In this document: piece by piece, positions 25,939-34,452 of the stretch | How the letters are laid out: each line of letters opens with the position of its first letter | How positions within the stretch are numbered: position 1 is the first letter of the stretch | Assembly (NCBI RefSeq): GCF_020010925.1 | Contig: NZ_JAGJBZ010000002.1 | Coordinates: 2,728,001-2,792,000 of the forward strand | DNA from: Streptomyces griseiscabiei | Lineage (GTDB): Bacteria > Actinomycetota > Actinomycetes > Streptomycetales > Streptomycetaceae | DNA length: 64,000 nucleotides | Direction of reading: 5' to 3' | Notes under the pieces: generated by a model | Databases searched by the model: none | Told to the model about the DNA's origin: nothing | What the model saw: the letters and a program-made list of their open reading frames with translations, nothing else | Position numbers and translations under genes: made by a program

Positions 25939-27054
25939 TCAACCACTCGGGTCCGGCGGATGGATCACCCCGGTCGTCTCCGTCAGCGGCGCCCCGCTGC
26001 CGCCCCACCGCAGCGCGACGATCTCCGCCGCGACGGAGACGGCCACCTCCTCCGGCGTACGGGCGCCGAGGTCCAGTCCGACGGGCGAGCGCAGCCGGGA
26101 CAGTTCGGCCGCGCCGAGCCCGGCCTCCCGCAGCCGCCGGGTCCGGTCGTCGTGCGTACGGCGGCTGCCCATCGCCCCGATGTACGCGGCCGGGCGGCGC
26201 AACGCCTCCTCCAGCAGCGGCACGTCGAACTTGGGGTCGTGGGTGAGGACACAGATGACCGTGCGGTCGTCGGTGGGGGTGTCGCGCAGATAGCGGTGCG
26301 GCCACTCGACGACCACCTCGACGGCGGCGGGGAAGCGCTTCGGGGTGGCGAAGACCGGGCGGGCGTCACACACCGTGACCCGGTACCCGAGGAAGTCACC
26401 GATCCGCGCGACCGCCGCCGCGTAGTCGATCGCGCCGAACACCAGCATGCGGGGCGGGGGCGCGAACGACTGCAGGAACACGGAGACCGCGTCCTCCCGC
26501 CGCTCACCGCGCGGCCCGTAGTGCCGCCGCCCGGTGATCCCCTGCGCCAACTCGCCCCGCGCGTCGGCGGCGACGGCGACGTCCAGGCCGGTCGAGCCGA
26601 GGGTGCCGGAGGCCCTGTCCGGCCATACGGCGAGGGTGGCGCCACGCGGGGCCGGGCCGTCGATCACGGTCGCCGCCGTCACCGGGTGCCCCGCGCCCAC
26701 CGAGTCCACGATCTGCCCGAACGACGGGTCCTCGGCGCCCGTCACCCGCCGTACCAGGAGTGTGATCTCCCCGCCGCAGGTCAGCCCCACGGCGAAGGCG
26801 TCCTCGTCGCTGTACCCGAACGTCTCCAGCCGCGCCCGCCCGTCCGCGACGACCTCCTGGGCCAGCTCGAACACCGCGCCCTCCACACAGCCACCGGACA
26901 CACTGCCCACGACCTCCCCACCGGGGCCCACCGCCATCGCCGCGCCCGGCCCCCGCGGCGCGCTCCGGCTGACCGCGACGACGGTGGCGAGACCGAAGGG
27001 GGAGCCTGCGGCGTACCACTCGCCGAGCACCGGAAGAATGTCACGCACGAGCAT
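25939..27054 (-). CDS. XdhC/CoxI family protein
   Basis: This 371-residue protein starts at ATG 27054 (MLVRDILPVLGEWYAAG). The N-terminal XdhC/CoxI domain (about 1-120) includes GSVSGGCVEGAVFE and LTCGGEITLLV; the C-terminal Rossmann domain (about 185-340) has MLVFGAIDYAAAVARIG and AYIGAMGSRRTHDDR. XdhC-like proteins bind molybdenum cofactor and help insert it into xanthine dehydrogenase-type enzymes. No such enzyme is nearby, so its client lies elsewhere. It converges with the metallophosphoesterase gene, 21 bases apart. Longer in-frame ORF sequence upstream runs into the intergenic repeat and is not coding. Confidence 0.9.
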   Translation of the reverse strand: MLVRDILPVLGEWYAAGSPFGLATVVAVSRSAPRGPGAAMAVGPGGEVVGSVSGGCVEGAVFELAQEVVADGRARLETFGYSDEDAFAVGLTCGGEITLLVRRVTGAEDPSFGQIVDSVGAGHPVTAATVIDGPAPRGATLAVWPDRASGTLGSTGLDVAVAADARGELAQGITGRRHYGPRGERREDAVSVFLQSFAPPPRMLVFGAIDYAAAVARIGDFLGYRVTVCDARPVFATPKRFPAAVEVVVEWPHRYLRDTPTDDRTVICVLTHDPKFDVPLLEEALRRPAAYIGAMGSRRTHDDRTRRLREAGLGAAELSRLRSPVGLDLGARTPEEVAVSVAAEIVALRWGGSGAPLTETTGVIHPPDPSG

Positions 27055-27116
27055 CGGCCTCCTCTGCCTCCAGCCTCCACCGCCCTGACCGCTGCCGCCC
27101 GCCGACCGGCTTTTCC

Positions 27117-27244
27117 TCGCCCCCGCCGCCCCTACCCGTCCCATCCCCAGGGGCTGTGCCCCTTCGACCCCCAGGCGTCCGTCCGGTGGGGCTTCTCGCG
27201 CAGTTCCCGCGCCCCTGAAAAGCAGGGGCTGCGCCCGTGCTTTT
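27117..27244. repeat. dispersed Streptomyces intergenic repeat, copy 2
   Basis: This is a near-identical copy of 4141-4270 (one substitution, two 1-base deletions) in the same orientation. Here it lies between divergent genes (XdhC-like minus, GH5 plus) rather than convergent ones. Its inner arm (27179-27220) is the reverse complement of 27267-27310. Confidence 0.87.
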
Positions 27245-27266
27245 CCCCGAAAGGGCCGCAGGCCTC

Positions 27267-27310
27267 TTTCAGGGGCGCGGGGAACTGCGCGACCAGCCCC
27301 CACCGGACGG
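27267..27310. repeat. inverted arm of intergenic repeat, copy 2
   Basis: The sequence around GGGGCGCGGGGAACTGCGCG is the reverse complement of 27179-27220 with few mismatches, so a hairpin with an arm of roughly 40 bp can form. From 27311 to 27479 I see no further gene; this stretch should carry the GH5 promoter, which I cannot pinpoint. Confidence 0.7.
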
Positions 27311-27479
27311 GAGGCCACTATCGGGTCCCCGCGCGGCTGCACAAGGCCCCACAAGGCCTCGCAGGGGCCGGCAGGGCAAAGAATCAGCCGTGACAGGTGA
27401 ACTGTCTTGCGAAAACGGGTACTTACTCGTGCGTCAGTTGCTATTGACGGCCCGCCTGCCCATTGGGACGGTAGTGCAC

Positions 27480-29363
27480 ATGTCGAATGTGGCGGACATG
27501 TCAAGATTGCGCACTCGTCTGCTCGGTGTCCTGATCCTTGTCACCGGCTTCCTGACCACGGCGGGCCCCATCCAGCCCGCCTCCGCTCTCACGGACGAAC
27601 TCTGGTTCGACGCCCAGGCCGCGACGACCCTCACGGTCGACGGCGGCAGGTTCAAGGACGGCCTCGGCCGCGAGGTCGTCCTGCGTGGCTACAACGTCTC
27701 GGGTGAGACGAAACTCAAGGAGAACAACGGTCTGCCCTTCGCCTCGGTCGCCGACGCGAAGAAGTCGGCGACCGCGCTCCGGGCACTCGGCGGCGGCAAC
27801 TCCGTCCGCTTCCTGCTCTCCTGGGCGTACGCGGAACCGGTGCGCGGGCAGGTGAGCAGCTCCTACCTGGCGGCGGCCACCGCGCAGATGGGCGCCTTCC
27901 TGGACGCGGGGATCAGGGTCTACCCCGACTTCCACCAGGACCTGTACTCCCGCTGGCTGTTCGACTCCGACAGCTGGTACACCGGCGACGGCGCCCCCAA
28001 GTGGGCCGTCGACCTCGGCAACTACCCCGACGAGTACTGCGGGATCTGCCCGTTCTGGGGCCAGAACATCACCTCCAACGCGGCGGTGACGAAGTCGACG
28101 TACGACTTCTGGCACAACACCTACGGTGTCCAGGACTCCTTCCTGGACACCGCGCAGAAGACGATGGCGTACGTGAAGTCCAACCTCACGGCCGCCCAGT
28201 TCCAGGGCGTCGTCGGCTTCGACCCGTGGAACGAGCCGCACCCCGGGACCCTCGACTCGGGGCAGACCAGCCGGACGTGGGAGAAGGACGTCCTGTGGCC
28301 GTTCTACGTCAAGTTCCGCGCCCGGATGGACGCGGCGGGCTGGCAGGCCAAGCCGGCGTTCGTCGAGCCGAACCTCTTCTGGAACGCCAACATCGACTTC
28401 CAGAAACAGGAGGGCGGTCTCCTCGACGCGGGCACCATCGGACCGCGCTACGTCTTCAACACCCACTTCTACGACCAGAAGGCGATCTCCGGCGTCTTCA
28501 TGTGGGGCAAGGCGGAGGACGGCCAGTACGTGACCGACTTCGGGACCGTGCGCGACCGGGCCACCGCGGGCGGCACCACGGCGATCATCAGCGAGTTCGG
28601 ACACCCGCTCAGCGGCTCGGTCTCCGACAAGGCGCCCACGGTCTACAAGGCGATGTACCAGGCGCTCGACTCCCGGGTGAAGGGCGCCAACTGGTGGGCG
28701 AGCCCGGCCGGTTCCGGCCCGGTCCTCTCCGGCTCCCAGTGGCAGTGGGACATCTACTGGGGCCGCCACCACGAGCTGATGAACGACAACCCCGACAAGG
28801 TGCAGGTCGAGGGCGACGCCTGGAACGGTGAGGACCTCTCGGCCGTACGCCTCGACGACTCCGGTACGGCCGTGCTCCGCCAGGACGCCCGGATGCTCGA
28901 CCGGGTCTACCCGAGCGCCACGGCGGGCAGCACGGTCGCCTTCACCTACGAGGACCGCTCGCGCGACGGCTCCACGACGCTGACGTGGAACCCGGTGCCC
29001 GGCTCCCTGCCGAACGTCTCCTCGCTCGTCGGCTCCGGCCAGTACTCCCTGCTGGTCTGGCGCTCCGACGGCAGCACGGAGCCGACCGAACTGCACCTCC
29101 CGGCGTCCTTCCCCACCGCGTCCACCACGGTGGTGTCCGACCTCGGGGTGACGGCCGCGCCCCCGGCGTACACCACGTCCACGCCGATCGCCGCCGCCAA
29201 GGAACCGGGCGGCACCGGCAGCCGCCGGCTCCTGCTCACCGCCGCCGACACGGGCAAGCTGCACTACGCCCTGGTCACCAACGGCGCGACAGCCCCGACC
29301 GCGACGCAGCTGAACGCGGCGCGGACGGAGCTGTCGGGCTGGCTGGCCTCGAAGTTCAGCTAG
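27480..29363 (+). CDS. secreted GH5 glycoside hydrolase, endoglycoceramidase-like
   Basis: This protein has about 627 residues from ATG 27480 (alternative ATG 27498). The N-terminus RLRTRLLGVLILVTGFLTTA followed by a PASA site is a signal peptide. The GH5 TIM barrel (about 50-430) shows VLRGYNVSGETK, the acid/base Glu252 in FDPWNEPHPGT and the nucleophile Glu372 in IISEFGHPLSG. A C-terminal beta domain (about 480-600) resembles that of endoglycoceramidases. The substrate is probably a glycolipid or beta-glucan; the sequence alone does not decide. Its stop overlaps the end of the convergent YncE-like gene by 8 bases. Confidence 0.88.
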   Translation: MSNVADMSRLRTRLLGVLILVTGFLTTAGPIQPASALTDELWFDAQAATTLTVDGGRFKDGLGREVVLRGYNVSGETKLKENNGLPFASVADAKKSATALRALGGGNSVRFLLSWAYAEPVRGQVSSSYLAAATAQMGAFLDAGIRVYPDFHQDLYSRWLFDSDSWYTGDGAPKWAVDLGNYPDEYCGICPFWGQNITSNAAVTKSTYDFWHNTYGVQDSFLDTAQKTMAYVKSNLTAAQFQGVVGFDPWNEPHPGTLDSGQTSRTWEKDVLWPFYVKFRARMDAAGWQAKPAFVEPNLFWNANIDFQKQEGGLLDAGTIGPRYVFNTHFYDQKAISGVFMWGKAEDGQYVTDFGTVRDRATAGGTTAIISEFGHPLSGSVSDKAPTVYKAMYQALDSRVKGANWWASPAGSGPVLSGSQWQWDIYWGRHHELMNDNPDKVQVEGDAWNGEDLSAVRLDDSGTAVLRQDARMLDRVYPSATAGSTVAFTYEDRSRDGSTTLTWNPVPGSLPNVSSLVGSGQYSLLVWRSDGSTEPTELHLPASFPTASTTVVSDLGVTAAPPAYTTSTPIAAAKEPGGTGSRRLLLTAADTGKLHYALVTNGATAPTATQLNAARTELSGWLASKFS

Positions 29364-30621
29364 CGGAAGGTCCGGTCCAGTCGGCGGGCACCTGTGCCAC
29401 GCGCACCCGCTGGGGGTGGTCGCCGACTGCGACGGACACGGTCTTCCTGCCGGTGGCGAAGTCGATCACCGTGACCTGGTCGGCGCCGCTCTCGGAGACC
29501 ACACAGGACTTGCCGTCACCGCTGACGGTCGACCAGTACGGCTTGGAGACGGGGACCAGCGGGCCCTCCTGGAGGGTCGCGCGGTCCACGACGGTCGCGT
29601 AGTCGTCCATCGTGCCGGCGATGCACAGCTTCGTGCCGTCCGGCTTCATCGTGAGGCCGTGGTGGCGGGAGTCGTTGACGAAGGTGGTGCGGTCGTCGCT
29701 GACGCCGGGGGTCTTCGGCAGGGTCTTGGTGCGGGTGATCTTGTCGGTGGCGATGTCGTACTCGAAGAAGCCGTTGAAGAACGACACCTGGAAGTACAGC
29801 TTCGTCTCGTCGGGCGAGAACGCGGCGGGACGGACGGCGTCCGAGTAGTCGCTCAGCCCGATGGCGTTGAGCCGCTCCCGCATGTCGATCACCTTGACCT
29901 GCTGGAAGGTGTTCGCGTCGGCGACCGTGATCTTGCGGTCGCCCTTCGTCCAGTCCAGCCAGGGCGCGTCGGTCTGGGTGTTGACGTCACCGATCGCCAT
30001 GTTCCAGATGTACTTGCCGTCCTTGGTGAAGATGTTCTCGTGCGGCTTGTCGCCGGTCTTGAACGAGCCGAGCTGCTTGCCGGTGACGATGTCCAGGACG
30101 TGCACGGTGTTGCCGGTCGACGCCGACACCGCCACGCGCTTGCCGTCGGGGGAGACCGCCATGTGGTCGGAGCGGTAACCCGACACGGGGAAGCGCCAGT
30201 TGACGGCGCCGGTTCTGACGTCGATGGAGACCACGTCGGCGAAGCTCGGGCGGGAGACGACCATGGACGAGCCGTCGGGCGTGGAGTACATGTCGTCGAC
30301 GTACTGGTCGTGGCCCTCGCCCACGCTGTTGCGGATCGTCATGTAGGCGATCCAGCGGATCGGGTCGGCGTTGATCTCCGCCATCCGGGCGTCCTTGTCG
30401 GGGATGACGTTGATCCGGCCGATCTTGGCGAAGTCGCCGGAGGACTTGATGACGTCCGCGGTGCCCTCCCAGTTGTTGCCCACGAACATCACTTCCCGCA
30501 GATCGGCCGCGGCGCTCGCCGGGGTGGCGGTCGCGACGGCGGAGGCGGTCAGCGCGAGCGCGGCGGCTACGGCGCCGAGGTGCCGGGTCCTGTGGCGTCG
30601 GGGGGCGGGGGAGAGAGACAT
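29356..30621 (-). CDS. secreted YncE-family beta-propeller protein
   Basis: This 421-residue protein starts at ATG 30621 behind AGGAGGAA. It has an N-terminal signal peptide (HLGAVAAALALTASAVATAT, then PASAAA). The rest consists of repeated WD/NHL-like blades with motifs such as VVSIDVRTGAV, HMAVSPDGKRVAV, VHVLDIVTGKQLG and VTVIDFATGRKTV, typical of YncE-like seven-bladed propellers. Function is unknown; these proteins usually bind partners or ligands outside the cell. The gene diverges from a TetR regulator, and two palindromic operators lie 29-69 bases upstream of its start, so it is the probable target of that regulator. Confidence 0.87.
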   Translation of the reverse strand: MSLSPAPRRHRTRHLGAVAAALALTASAVATATPASAAADLREVMFVGNNWEGTADVIKSSGDFAKIGRINVIPDKDARMAEINADPIRWIAYMTIRNSVGEGHDQYVDDMYSTPDGSSMVVSRPSFADVVSIDVRTGAVNWRFPVSGYRSDHMAVSPDGKRVAVSASTGNTVHVLDIVTGKQLGSFKTGDKPHENIFTKDGKYIWNMAIGDVNTQTDAPWLDWTKGDRKITVADANTFQQVKVIDMRERLNAIGLSDYSDAVRPAAFSPDETKLYFQVSFFNGFFEYDIATDKITRTKTLPKTPGVSDDRTTFVNDSRHHGLTMKPDGTKLCIAGTMDDYATVVDRATLQEGPLVPVSKPYWSTVSGDGKSCVVSESGADQVTVIDFATGRKTVSVAVGDHPQRVRVAQVPADWTGPSAS

Positions 30622-30649
30622 GACAGGTTCCTCCTGCGCGGGCGGAGTC

Positions 30650-30667
30650 TGAACACCCCAGTGTTCA
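30650..30667. promoter_or_regulatory. operator candidate 1 in YncE-TetR divergent region
   Basis: TGAACAC-CCCA-GTGTTCA is an 18-bp perfect inverted repeat, 29 nt upstream of the YncE-like start. Its location between a TetR gene and its divergent neighbour suggests an operator. Confidence 0.6.
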
Positions 30668-30670
30668 GAG

Positions 30671-30690
30671 CTTACTTACTGGAAAGTAAG
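30671..30690. promoter_or_regulatory. operator candidate 2 in YncE-TetR divergent region
   Basis: CTTACTT-ACTGGA-AAGTAAG is a 20-bp perfect inverted repeat only 3 bp from the first palindrome. The TTACT...AGTAA layout resembles operators of many TetR/AcrR repressors. Confidence 0.65.
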
Positions 30691-30790
30691 GAACGGCCCC
30701 GCCGCCTCACAAGACCAGGGACACGACAAAATCGACTGTGACGGTCGATGCGGCTGTCGCACCGAGTGGTGTCGTGTCGGGAGGAGAAGC

Positions 30791-31483
30791 GTGTCGGGCA
30801 GGCTCAAACAGCCCACCGGCCGGTACGGGGGCAGGTCTGCGGCGGAACGGCGCGCCGAGCGCCGGGCCCGCTTCCTCGACGCGGGCCTCCGGCTCTTCGG
30901 CGACAGCCCCGGCTTCCGGGCCACCACCATCGCGGGGCTGAGCGAGGCCGCCGGGCTGTCCACCCGCCAGTTCTACGAGGAGTTCAGCACCCTGGAGGAG
31001 GTGCTGGCCGCGCTCCATCTCCAGGTCAACGACTGGGCCGAGGAGGCCGCGCTCACCGCCCTCGCCACGATGGAGGGGCGGCCCGTGGCCGAGCGTGCCA
31101 CCGCCGCGTTCCGTGCCTACGCCGCGAACGTCACCGGTGATCCGCGCCGGTTACGCATCACTTTCACCGAGATCATCGGCGTCAGCCCCCGTCTGGAGCG
31201 CCAGCGCCTCGAACGCCGGTCCCGCTGGATCGACTTCATCTGCGCCGAGGCCACCGCCGCCGCCGAGCGCGGCGAGGCCGTCCACCGCGACTACCGCCTC
31301 GCGGCCGCCGCCTTCATCGGCAGCGTCAACGGCCTCCTCCACGACTGGCAGGCCGGCTGGGTCGACGCCCCCCTCGACGAGGTGGTCGACGAACTGGTCG
31401 GCCTGCTCCTGGGGACACTCCGACCCTCGGGATGGACCCCGGAGAAGGACGGGCCCGAGGCGGCGGCGTCGAGCGACGGCTGA
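30791..31483 (+). CDS. TetR/AcrR family regulator with TTA codon
   Basis: This 230-residue protein starts at GTG 30791 with GGGAGGAG 5-6 nt upstream. The N-terminal helix-turn-helix (about 20-70) reads FLDAGLRLFG...TTIAGLSEAAGLSTRQFYEEF, followed by an all-helical ligand-binding domain. Leu121 is encoded by TTA (31151-31153) in frame, one of the few TTA codons in the window. Its translation should therefore depend on the bldA tRNA, tying it to development or late growth. It probably represses the divergent YncE-like gene and itself through the palindromes at 30650-30690. From its stop to 31727 I see no further gene. Confidence 0.9.
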   Translation: MSGRLKQPTGRYGGRSAAERRAERRARFLDAGLRLFGDSPGFRATTIAGLSEAAGLSTRQFYEEFSTLEEVLAALHLQVNDWAEEAALTALATMEGRPVAERATAAFRAYAANVTGDPRRLRITFTEIIGVSPRLERQRLERRSRWIDFICAEATAAAERGEAVHRDYRLAAAAFIGSVNGLLHDWQAGWVDAPLDEVVDELVGLLLGTLRPSGWTPEKDGPEAAASSDG

Positions 31484-31727
31484 GGAGGTGAGGGCCGCCT
31501 GAACACCCGGGAGGCCGCGCCCGCGCGCGCCGCCGGGCCCGCGCCCGGGGCGGGCGGCACCGCACCCGACGCCCGGCACTGCGGTGTGTGCGCCAAGCCG
31601 CCGCCCGGCCCGAGCACGCTCAGCCGCCTGTCGCCGACCGGTCCCACCGGCACACCGACCGTTTCGGGCGCCTCGCGCGACCCGGTTCGCCGAGCGCGCC
31701 CTCGGCACCGGGGACCGCAATCGCGTG

Positions 31728-32969
31728 TCACCCCAGGCGGTTCACCGCGGTCAGGACCGGCTGTACGCCGTCCTCCGTGCGCAGTTCGTCGGCCAGGGCG
31801 CGGGCGCGGCGGGTGTACGACGGGTCGCCGGTCGCCCGTAGCAGCGCGGCCGTCAGGGCGGAGGCGGTGAAGCCGCGCAGCGGGACCGCCCCCGGTGACA
31901 CCCCGAGGGCGGCGAGGCGGGCTGCCCAGAAGGCCTCGTCGAACTGGACGGGGACCGGCACGGCCGGGACGCCGGCGCGCAGCCCGGCCGCGGTGGTGCC
32001 CGCGCCCGCGTGGTGGACGACGGCCGCCATGCGGGGGAAGAGGAGGGAGTGCGGGACCTCGTCCACGGTGAACATGTCGTCGCCCTCGCCCCGCAGTTCG
32101 CCCCAGCCCCGCTGGATCACCCCGCGCAGCCCGGCCGCCCGCAGGGCCCGTACGACCTCCCCGCTCATCCACTCGGCATCGGGCACGGTCGCGCTGCCCA
32201 GCCCCACGAAGACCGGGGGCGGCCCGGCGTCGAGGAAGTCCAGCAGCGGGCCGGGCAGCCGGTCCTCGCGGTCGTACGGCCACCAGTAGCCGGTGACGTC
32301 CAGCCCGGTCCGCCAGTCGCCCGGGCGCGGGACCACCCGGGGGCTGAAGCCGTGGAACACCGGCCGGCCCAGCCGCTCCCGGCCCCGCCGCGCGGCCACC
32401 CGGCCGGTGCGCGGCAGCCCGTACTCGGCGCGCAGTCTGCGCACCTCCTCGGTGAAGATCCACTCGACGGCCGCGTTCACCGCGTGCCCGGCCGCCCGGT
32501 TGCCGAGGCCGCCCCAGGAGCGGACCCCGATCATCGGCGGCGCGAACTCCCGTGTGGGCGCCAGGGGTTGGAGGTTCACCCCCAGGGTGGGGAGCGACAG
32601 CCCCTGGCCGATGGTGTGGCCGAGCGGAGCCAGGGCGCCCGCCAGCAGCAGGACGTCACTGGTGCGGGCGGCGGCCACCAGATCACCGGCCATCCGCCCC
32701 ACCAGGCTCCTGGCCATGCCCACCACCCGGTACAGCTTCCCGGCGCCGGTGGAACTCCGGTGCAGCCCCTGCCCGCGCTCCGACTCCAGCTCCTCGCGGG
32801 GATCCACGGGCAGGGAGTGGAACGCGACCCCGGAGCCCGCCACGAGCGGCTCGAAGCGGGCGTGCGTCACCAGCGTGACCTCGTGCCCGGCCCGTACCAG
32901 CCCATGTCCCAGTCCGGTGTAGGGGGCCACGTCACCCCGGGAACCCGCCGTCATGATCGCTACACGCAC
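31728..32969 (-). CDS. glycosyltransferase, MGT/UGT family (GT1)
   Basis: This 413-residue protein has a GT-B fold. The N-terminal half starts VRVAIMTAGSRGDVAPYTGLG; the C-terminal half contains PPPVFVGLGSATVPDAEW and the nucleotide-sugar motif HHAGAGTTAAGLRAGVPAV (about 340-358). It is closest to macrolide and sterol glycosyltransferases that use UDP or dTDP sugars and hydrophobic acceptors. GTG 32969 is chosen because the family starts right before the RVAI strand; in-frame upstream sequence lacks homology. No aglycone pathway adjoins it, so the acceptor is unknown. Confidence 0.87.
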   Translation of the reverse strand: MRVAIMTAGSRGDVAPYTGLGHGLVRAGHEVTLVTHARFEPLVAGSGVAFHSLPVDPREELESERGQGLHRSSTGAGKLYRVVGMARSLVGRMAGDLVAAARTSDVLLLAGALAPLGHTIGQGLSLPTLGVNLQPLAPTREFAPPMIGVRSWGGLGNRAAGHAVNAAVEWIFTEEVRRLRAEYGLPRTGRVAARRGRERLGRPVFHGFSPRVVPRPGDWRTGLDVTGYWWPYDREDRLPGPLLDFLDAGPPPVFVGLGSATVPDAEWMSGEVVRALRAAGLRGVIQRGWGELRGEGDDMFTVDEVPHSLLFPRMAAVVHHAGAGTTAAGLRAGVPAVPVPVQFDEAFWAARLAALGVSPGAVPLRGFTASALTAALLRATGDPSYTRRARALADELRTEDGVQPVLTAVNRLG

Positions 32970-33021
32970 GCCCGACAGTATGGCGGTGCGGGCACGGCGG
33001 GAGGGGCGGACCGGACCGCGA

Positions 33022-33068
33022 TGACCCGAAAGGGCCCCTGACCCGAAGGGTCCCTGACCGAAAGTCCC
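33022..33068. repeat. short degenerate direct repeats
   Basis: Three units of the type TGACCCGAAAGGGCCCC, with small indels, follow one another upstream of the glycosyltransferase start. No coding function is seen. Confidence 0.6.
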
Positions 33069-33130
33069 CGGCGGCGGCAGCTCAGGGCCCGCGCCGCTCC
33101 GGTCGGCAGAGAGCGGCATCCACCCCGGCG

Positions 33131-33346
33131 CTACCGGTGACGGCGGACGTGGCTCACCCGCCGCGCGGTCGCCGCGGGCGGCAGCCGCCGGGGGACCGTC
33201 GCGCGCAGGGCCGACCGGACCAGGGCCGTGGACAGCCGCCGGCCCGCCGCCGTGAGCGGGCCGGGACGGTGGGGCGAGCCGGTCCGCCCCGGCGCGAGCC
33301 GGGCCGAGAAGGTCCAGTTCAGCTGTGAGGTGACCCTGATCCGCAT
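33131..33346 (-). CDS. hypothetical small basic protein
   Basis: A possible 71-residue gene starts at ATG 33346 with GGGAGG about 7 nt upstream, 51 bases after the SnoaL-like gene on the same strand. The protein is very rich in Arg, Ala and Pro, ending HVRRHR, with no recognised domain, membrane segment or signal peptide. Good RBS and operon-like spacing support it; the Arg-rich composition is also what random GC-rich DNA gives. I am unsure it is real. Confidence 0.35.
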   Translation of the reverse strand: MRIRVTSQLNWTFSARLAPGRTGSPHRPGPLTAAGRRLSTALVRSALRATVPRRLPPAATARRVSHVRRHR

Positions 33347-33397
33347 CGCAGGCCTCCCGCTCGCCCCGTCGCGCCGCTCGGCTACTCGGCTGGTCGG

Positions 33398-33763
33398 CTA
33401 CTCGTCCCAGGCCTGGATCATGGTGTGGTCGACGATCTTCCCGTCGCGCAGGGAGATCATCGAACTCGCCAGGACCCGTACCCCGTCGGGGTAGAGACAG
33501 GACTCGGTGAAGGCGACCTGGTCGCCCTGGACGAGACACTGCTCGACCTTGTGGGTCATGTCCCGGCTGAAGACGTCGTCGAACATCGCGGCGATCTCGG
33601 ACCGGCCGTGCATGACCTTGGGGTGGCTGGGCTGGGTGTTGCGGTCCACGACCCGCAGTTCGGCGTCGTCCGCGTAGAGCGACAGCAGGGTCGCCGCGTT
33701 CGCTTCCTCAGTGCCCCGGCGCAGCGCTTCGACATCGAAGGCGGGGCTCGTCGAGGTGCCCAT
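33398..33763 (-). CDS. SnoaL-like / NTF2-fold protein
   Basis: This 121-residue protein starts at ATG 33763 with a strong AAGGAGGT RBS. The pattern FDVEALRRGTEEANAATLLSLYADDAELRVVD, a central region with HGRSEIAAMFDDVF, then CLVQGDQVAFTESCLYPDG and a final strand with KIVDHTMIQAW is that of the SnoaL-like NTF2 superfamily (cone-shaped alpha+beta barrel). Members range from polyketide cyclases to proteins with no known activity. No polyketide genes are near, so I assign no reaction. Confidence 0.85.
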   Translation of the reverse strand: MGTSTSPAFDVEALRRGTEEANAATLLSLYADDAELRVVDRNTQPSHPKVMHGRSEIAAMFDDVFSRDMTHKVEQCLVQGDQVAFTESCLYPDGVRVLASSMISLRDGKIVDHTMIQAWDE

Positions 33764-33970
33764 GGATGACCTCCTTCGGAGGCCGTGGCCCGGCAAGGGG
33801 CGGAGGGCCGCGAACGGCCTCTCCTCCGAGGCTCCTCCGCCGGACGGGTCCCTGCAAGCCCGGACAGGACCCCGGCAAGCCCGGACGGGCACCGGCGGGC
33901 GCGACCTGGCACATGCGCCTCACGGGTGAGCGGCCGTGACCGTCGAGGGCCGGCGGGCGTTGCTGAGGGC

Positions 33971-34267
33971 ATGATCTCAACTCGACGCATCGTCGCCGCC
34001 GTGGGTCTCGCCGCCGCCGTCACGGGACTGGCCGCTCCGATGGCGAACGCGGACGCCACGGCGGAAGCGACCGGGCTCAACCCCATCACCACGCTGGACT
34101 CGCTCGCCGTCAGCGACCTCCCGGAGGAGCACAAGGCGGCCCTGCCGCGCCCCTCGCAGCAGCTCAAGAGCCTGAACCAGGTCCACGAACTGAACCGGCT
34201 GAACGAGCTGCACCAGGTCACCGACCTGGCCGCGCCCGCCCTCGGCCTGCTGGGTGCCGTCCAGTAG
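33971..34267 (+). CDS. small secreted protein with helical C-terminus
   Basis: This 98-residue protein starts at ATG 33971. A signal peptide (1 to about 28, RRIVAAVGLAAAVTGLAAPM, then ANADA) precedes a short mature region ending in a Leu/Asn-rich amphipathic helix (LKSLNQVHELNRLNELHQV). No Cys and no known domain. Similar small exported proteins are common in Streptomyces with unknown roles. A terminator follows 22 bases after the stop. Confidence 0.7.
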   Translation: MISTRRIVAAVGLAAAVTGLAAPMANADATAEATGLNPITTLDSLAVSDLPEEHKAALPRPSQQLKSLNQVHELNRLNELHQVTDLAAPALGLLGAVQ

Positions 34268-34289
34268 CGAATCCGGTCGAACCCGACGA

Positions 34290-34322
34290 GAGCCCCGCCG
34301 CGCGGACACCGCGGTGGGGCTC
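34290..34322. terminator. terminator after small secreted protein
   Basis: GAGCCCCGCCGCG (34290-34302) pairs with CGCGGTGGGGCTC (34310-34322), with one G-T pair, followed by TTGACTTT. Placed 22 nt after the stop codon at 34267. Confidence 0.85.
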
Positions 34323-34452
34323 TTGACTTTCCCCGGGGCCGGGCAGAACATCACGGAACAGTAACGTGAAGCGGATTTCGCAGGACGAACGAAGCTGAGC
34401 GATCAAGCTCAATCACGTACCGTCGTCAATATGTATCCGAGGAAGCCGCACC

